Origin: Sulfurospirillum sp. UCH001
GTDB lineage: Bacteria; Campylobacterota; Campylobacteria; Campylobacterales; Sulfurospirillaceae
Length of the DNA: 64,000 nucleotides
Assembly (NCBI RefSeq): GCF_001548035.1
Contig: NZ_AP014723.1
Coordinates: 2,542,001 to 2,606,000, forward strand
Direction of reading: 5' to 3'
Both the position numbers and the translations under genes were made by a program. This document shows positions 60,642 to 64,000 of the stretch, in pieces. The notes beneath the pieces are model-generated. The model saw nothing but the letters and a program-made list of their open reading frames with translations, was not told the origin of the DNA and did no database searches. Within the stretch, counting starts at the first letter, position 1. Each line of letters starts with the position of its first letter.

Positions 60642-63422
60642 ATGATGAGATCACTCTGGGCCGGCGTTACCGGATTGCAGGCACACCAGATCGCAATGGA
60701 CGTTGAAGGTAATAACATCGCAAACGTTAATACCACAGGCTTTAAATATTCTCGTGCAAATTTTTCTGATCTCTTAAGTCAAACAGCTAAAATTGCTACT
60801 GCTCCACAAGGTGAACTTGGTGGTAAAAATGCAATGCAAATTGGACTTGGAACACAAATAAGTACAGTAACAAAAATCTTTAAACAAGGTTCTATCGAAA
60901 CAACAGATAAAACAACCGACCTTGCAATTCAAGGTGATGGATTTTTTATTGTTTCCCCAGATGGAGGAAGCACCTATAAATATACAAGAAGTGGTGACTT
61001 TACATTTGATGCTAATGGTAACTTTGTCGATACAAATGGTTACATTGCACAAGGTTGGACACGAGATGAAAAAACACTTGCTATTGATTCAACCTCTCCA
61101 ATTGCAAATATCACTATTCCACCAGGATTAACAACACCTGCGAATGCTTCTAAATATATTTCAATTAAAGCAAACCTTGACTCAGGTGATAGCGTTGGTA
61201 CGCATAAATCGGTTATTTACTCACTAGACTCAAACCATGGTTGGGCTGATGTGAATGGTAATGGTATCCAAGAGGCAACTGAAACACATGATGAGGATGA
61301 TGTTGGTAGTAATATGTTTGACACCAGTAAAAAACTCTATGAGCGCGGACAAGATTTTGGAGCGCTTTTTAACTCTGATGGAAAAGCATTCAATCTTACA
61401 ACAGGACAAGGTATATGGACAAGTTTTGCACAAGCAAGAACCAATACCGTTACTATGACAGCTCCGGGAACAACGGTTATTGACCTAGTGTTAAATGGTG
61501 AAACTATTACAGGTAGTATCACATCAACAGATGCTCCAACAGTTGCATCGTATGTTGCTGGCTTAATCAATGCTAAAACAGCAAAAACAGGTGTTGAGGC
61601 AAATATTACAGGCGGTACAGGACTTTATCTTACAAACAATAACCAAACAGGTACTGAAGCTGCAACAAAAAATATTAAATTAACCAAAGGTGGAACGGAT
61701 ACAACTGCATTAGCTTCTACTAATGTTATTACAGCATATCAATATACATATACCTCAAGCCCACTTAATACAACACATAGCTATAATGATGGTGCAGAAA
61801 GAACATTTACAACAACAGAAGATTTAAGAGAAGCACTCCAAAAAGATGCAAGACTTTATGTTGATTATACAGGAGATGGTGCAGCTGACAAAAATGATGG
61901 TGTTACCGTAAAAGTTAACAGTACAGGTCAATTTGAAATTTCAAATCCTGCAGGCGATGCCTTTAATGCTGATGATGGCGATGTTGTCGATAGTACATTA
62001 GTCACACCTATTACAATGACTTCAACTGCCCTTTCAACTGCGCTATCATCACAAGCTATCTCTTTTCCTGCTGGTACTACCTTAACATCTAGATTTTCTC
62101 CATCAGCCAATACAACCGTTAATGGTGTTGTTTATGGGCCAACAGGTGCTGGTGGTACTACTATTCCTGCTGGAACATTACTTACAACAGCAGTGACTAT
62201 TCCTGCTGGTTCAGCGGCTTATTCTGCAACAAGTGGTGAATTAAATACGGCTCTTGGTCTTGGAGCCATTACTTTTCCAGCTGGCTCAACATTATCATCA
62301 GCTATTACACCACTTACTGCTACTACTGTTAATGGTGTCGTTTATGGACCTGTTCCTGCTCCTGGTGGAACTACTATTCCTGCTGGAACTCTACTTACTA
62401 ATGCGGCAACTATTCCTGCTGGTTCAACCGTTGCAGCTGGACCAGACACACCAATACCTGCAGGAACTATTTTACCAGCTGGAGCAACTTTTGCAGAAGC
62501 TGCTCTTATTACTACACTTCCAGCTGGTACAAATTTCAAATCAGCAGACGATTTTGACCTTTATTTAACCGTTACAAATCTTACCAATGCAAGCAATAAC
62601 ATAGCTGCAAATAATAACTTTAGTACAACCATTAATGCTCTTCAAGGAACATTAACATCAGGTACATCTGTTAGAACATCTCAAGCCGTTTATGCAGCAA
62701 GCCATGCATCTAGTATTGATGTATATGACTCATTGGGTTCTAAACACACCGTAAGATTTGAATTTACAAAAACAGGCTTTACTACTGATGGTGGTACTGA
62801 ATGGTCAGTACTCATTTCTGTTCCAGAACCAGGCGATATCAATCTTGGAAACTTCCCTGAAAATATTGTTACAGGAACCGTTAGCTTTAATTCCGATGGT
62901 TCTTTAGCAACTTATTCGCCAAGAAGCCTTACCTATACAGCAAATAATGGTTCAACTCCAAATCAAAATGTTGAACTTAAATTTGGAACACTTGGACAAT
63001 TTGATGGTATGACCAGTTTTGATAAAGACTCTAACACTTCAGGTATTAGCCAAGATGGTTATGCGGGTGGTGATCTTAATGGTTTAAGTGTTGATGAGAC
63101 AGGTACAATTATTGGTAGTTTTACCAATGGTAGAAGCTTTGCACTCGCACAAGTAGCTATGGCAACCTTTACCAACAACCAAGGTTTAGAGAGCGATGGT
63201 GGTAACTGTTTTGTACAAACTTCAAACTCAGGTGATCCTATTGTTGGACAAGCAAGCACAGGTGGTAAAGGTTCTATTCAAGCAAGCTCGCTTGAGATGA
63301 GTAACGTTGACCTCTCACGTTCTTTAACACAACTTATCGTTATTCAAAGAGGGTATCAAGCAAACTCAAAAACCATTACAACTGCCGATGAAATGTTGAA
63401 CACCCTTCTCCAACTCAAATAG
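60642..63422 (+). CDS. flgE: Flagellar hook protein FlgE (large, with PAG repeats)
   Basis: A 926-residue hook protein. N-terminal SLWAGVTGLQAHQIAMDVEGNNIANVNTTG (in parts near 4-33), a central variable region, and the C-terminal ending LTQLIVIQRGYQANSKTITTADEMLNTLLQLK (in parts). The length matches the large FlgE of C. jejuni (838 residues). Residues about 464-605 are two tandem units of 70 residues with TTVNGVVYGP and TIPAGTLL; nine PAG triplets occur in all (to about 630). It forms the outer surface of the hook. The ATG has AAAAGGA before it, downstream of a sigma-54 promoter. Confidence 0.93.
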   Translation: MMRSLWAGVTGLQAHQIAMDVEGNNIANVNTTGFKYSRANFSDLLSQTAKIATAPQGELGGKNAMQIGLGTQISTVTKIFKQGSIETTDKTTDLAIQGDGFFIVSPDGGSTYKYTRSGDFTFDANGNFVDTNGYIAQGWTRDEKTLAIDSTSPIANITIPPGLTTPANASKYISIKANLDSGDSVGTHKSVIYSLDSNHGWADVNGNGIQEATETHDEDDVGSNMFDTSKKLYERGQDFGALFNSDGKAFNLTTGQGIWTSFAQARTNTVTMTAPGTTVIDLVLNGETITGSITSTDAPTVASYVAGLINAKTAKTGVEANITGGTGLYLTNNNQTGTEAATKNIKLTKGGTDTTALASTNVITAYQYTYTSSPLNTTHSYNDGAERTFTTTEDLREALQKDARLYVDYTGDGAADKNDGVTVKVNSTGQFEISNPAGDAFNADDGDVVDSTLVTPITMTSTALSTALSSQAISFPAGTTLTSRFSPSANTTVNGVVYGPTGAGGTTIPAGTLLTTAVTIPAGSAAYSATSGELNTALGLGAITFPAGSTLSSAITPLTATTVNGVVYGPVPAPGGTTIPAGTLLTNAATIPAGSTVAAGPDTPIPAGTILPAGATFAEAALITTLPAGTNFKSADDFDLYLTVTNLTNASNNIAANNNFSTTINALQGTLTSGTSVRTSQAVYAASHASSIDVYDSLGSKHTVRFEFTKTGFTTDGGTEWSVLISVPEPGDINLGNFPENIVTGTVSFNSDGSLATYSPRSLTYTANNGSTPNQNVELKFGTLGQFDGMTSFDKDSNTSGISQDGYAGGDLNGLSVDETGTIIGSFTNGRSFALAQVAMATFTNNQGLESDGGNCFVQTSNSGDPIVGQASTGGKGSIQASSLEMSNVDLSRSLTQLIVIQRGYQANSKTITTADEMLNTLLQLK

Positions 63423-63448
63423 ATTTTTTTAGCTTCAATATACTACAA

Positions 63449-63474
63449 TGAGTCCCAAAAAAATTTGGGACTCA
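63449..63474 (+). terminator. Hairpin between flgE and thyX
   Basis: A perfect 11-bp stem (63449-63459 with 63464-63474) with the loop AAAA, ending five bases before the ATG of thyX. No T-run follows, so it could terminate flgE only weakly. The GGGA in its right arm is the best ribosome site of thyX, which would be paired within the hairpin. Confidence 0.5.
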
Positions 63475-63478
63475 ACAC

Positions 63479-64000
63479 ATGAAAATTACACTAAACCACT
63501 ACACTCCCCTACTTATTTGTGCTGATGCTATTCGTACCTGCTGGCAAAGTTTTGACAAAAGCGATGAAGGTGGCGAAAAAGATAAAGAGCTGATTGATCG
63601 TGTTGGCAATAAATTCAAACACGCTTCAACCTTAGAACATTTGGTTTATAACTTCTATATCGAAGGTATTTCACGTGCACTTCTTCAAGAGCTTGCACGC
63701 CATCGTATGGCTTCACTTTCAGTGAAATCAACACGTTATACACTCAAAGAGCTCAAAAACGAAGAGAATTTTTCTTCTAAAGATAGTGAACGCGCTGCAA
63801 AATACTTAGTATTAACAGGTGTTGAGATGGTCGATGAAATGAGCATTAAAGCACTTGAAAATCTCCGTTTAGTTCTAGTTGAGGGCATTAGCAACGATAA
63901 GGCAAAATACTGCCTTCCAGAGAGCTATAAAACAGAACTTACATGGACAATCAATGCAAGAAGTCTTCAGAACTTTTTAACGCTTAGAAGTGATAAAAGT
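63479..64000 (+). CDS. thyX: Flavin-dependent thymidylate synthase ThyX (5' part, cut by the window)
   Basis: The first 174 residues are visible and the frame is open at the window edge. The ThyX signature RHRx7S is present as RHRMASLSVKS near 74-84, and ARSLQNFLTLR near 160-170 is also characteristic. HASTLEHLVYNFYI near 50 is the usual N-terminal stretch. It makes dTMP from dUMP with FAD and methylene-tetrahydrofolate. It is preceded by a hairpin that covers its probable ribosome site. Confidence 0.93.
   Translation, partial: MKITLNHYTPLLICADAIRTCWQSFDKSDEGGEKDKELIDRVGNKFKHASTLEHLVYNFYIEGISRALLQELARHRMASLSVKSTRYTLKELKNEENFSSKDSERAAKYLVLTGVEMVDEMSIKALENLRLVLVEGISNDKAKYCLPESYKTELTWTINARSLQNFLTLRSDKS

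Noticed and set aside
61987-62535. A CRISPR-like array in the repeat region of flgE
   Set aside because: The repeats are imperfect, in frame, and encode protein repeats; there is no spacer pattern and no cas gene in the window.

Overview
The window reads as chromosomal DNA of a Campylobacterota (epsilonproteobacterial) anaerobe, most like Sulfurospirillum. This rests on AT-rich coding, TATAAT-type -10 boxes with weak -35s, two FlgE-type hook genes with sigma-54 promoters, a PsrABC-like polysulfide/thiosulfate reductase, a second molybdoenzyme operon of the type II DMSO reductase family, and molybdenum cofactor genes. Species assignment is an inference, because no database search was possible.

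Layout. 1-8.2 kb: mixed housekeeping and envelope genes (end of a mobA-like gene, degenerate GGDEF/EAL protein, double NosL protein, Dabb protein, EamA transporter, pldA, RRM protein, moaC, DUF493 protein, a long helical protein, a DUF4405-like membrane protein, a small lipoprotein). 8.2-16.4 kb: a minus-strand, translationally coupled seven-gene operon: periplasmic rhodanese, type II molybdopterin alpha subunit, four-cluster Fe-S beta subunit, heme-b gamma subunit fused to cytochrome c, small Cys-rich protein, TorD-like chaperone, Fe-S protein. 16.6-20.3 kb: a small hypothetical, an Mrp ATPase without CxxC, a porin, and two copies of a 113-residue secreted protein with identical sequence. 20.4-33.1 kb: two complete rRNA operons (16S-tRNA-Ile-tRNA-Ala-23S-5S, minus strand) as direct repeats of about 5.5 kb with no difference seen, offset by 7,156 bp and separated by an IS3-family element. 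33.3-40.5 kb: Bax inhibitor-1 family protein, triple-rhodanese lipoprotein, psrCBA-like genes, BioC-like methyltransferase. 40.6-48.1 kb: a compact four-gene signalling cassette (FecR protein, TPR/beta-barrel protein, CHASE2 class III cyclase, MBL-GAF-HD-GYP protein). 48.2-56.1 kb: secG, polysaccharide deacetylase, frr, pyrE, RDD protein, MFS transporter, then lemA-DUF3137-fliL-like and typA on the minus strand. 56.3-63.4 kb: flagellar hook genes fliK, flgD and two flgE paralogues with two good sigma-54 promoters. 63.5 kb to the end: thyX, cut by the window.

How the genes work together. Two respiratory molybdoenzyme systems, each beside a periplasmic rhodanese-family protein, point to sulfur or oxyanion respiration, with cofactor genes (moaC, mobA-like) nearby. 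The hook genes form a class of sigma-54-controlled rod/hook genes. The FecR to HD-GYP cassette looks like a cell-envelope sensing system joining a probable adenylate cyclase to a protein that carries both a metallo-beta-lactamase fold (possible cyclic-nucleotide phosphodiesterase) and a c-di-GMP-type HD-GYP domain. It is the strongest candidate here for an undescribed system.
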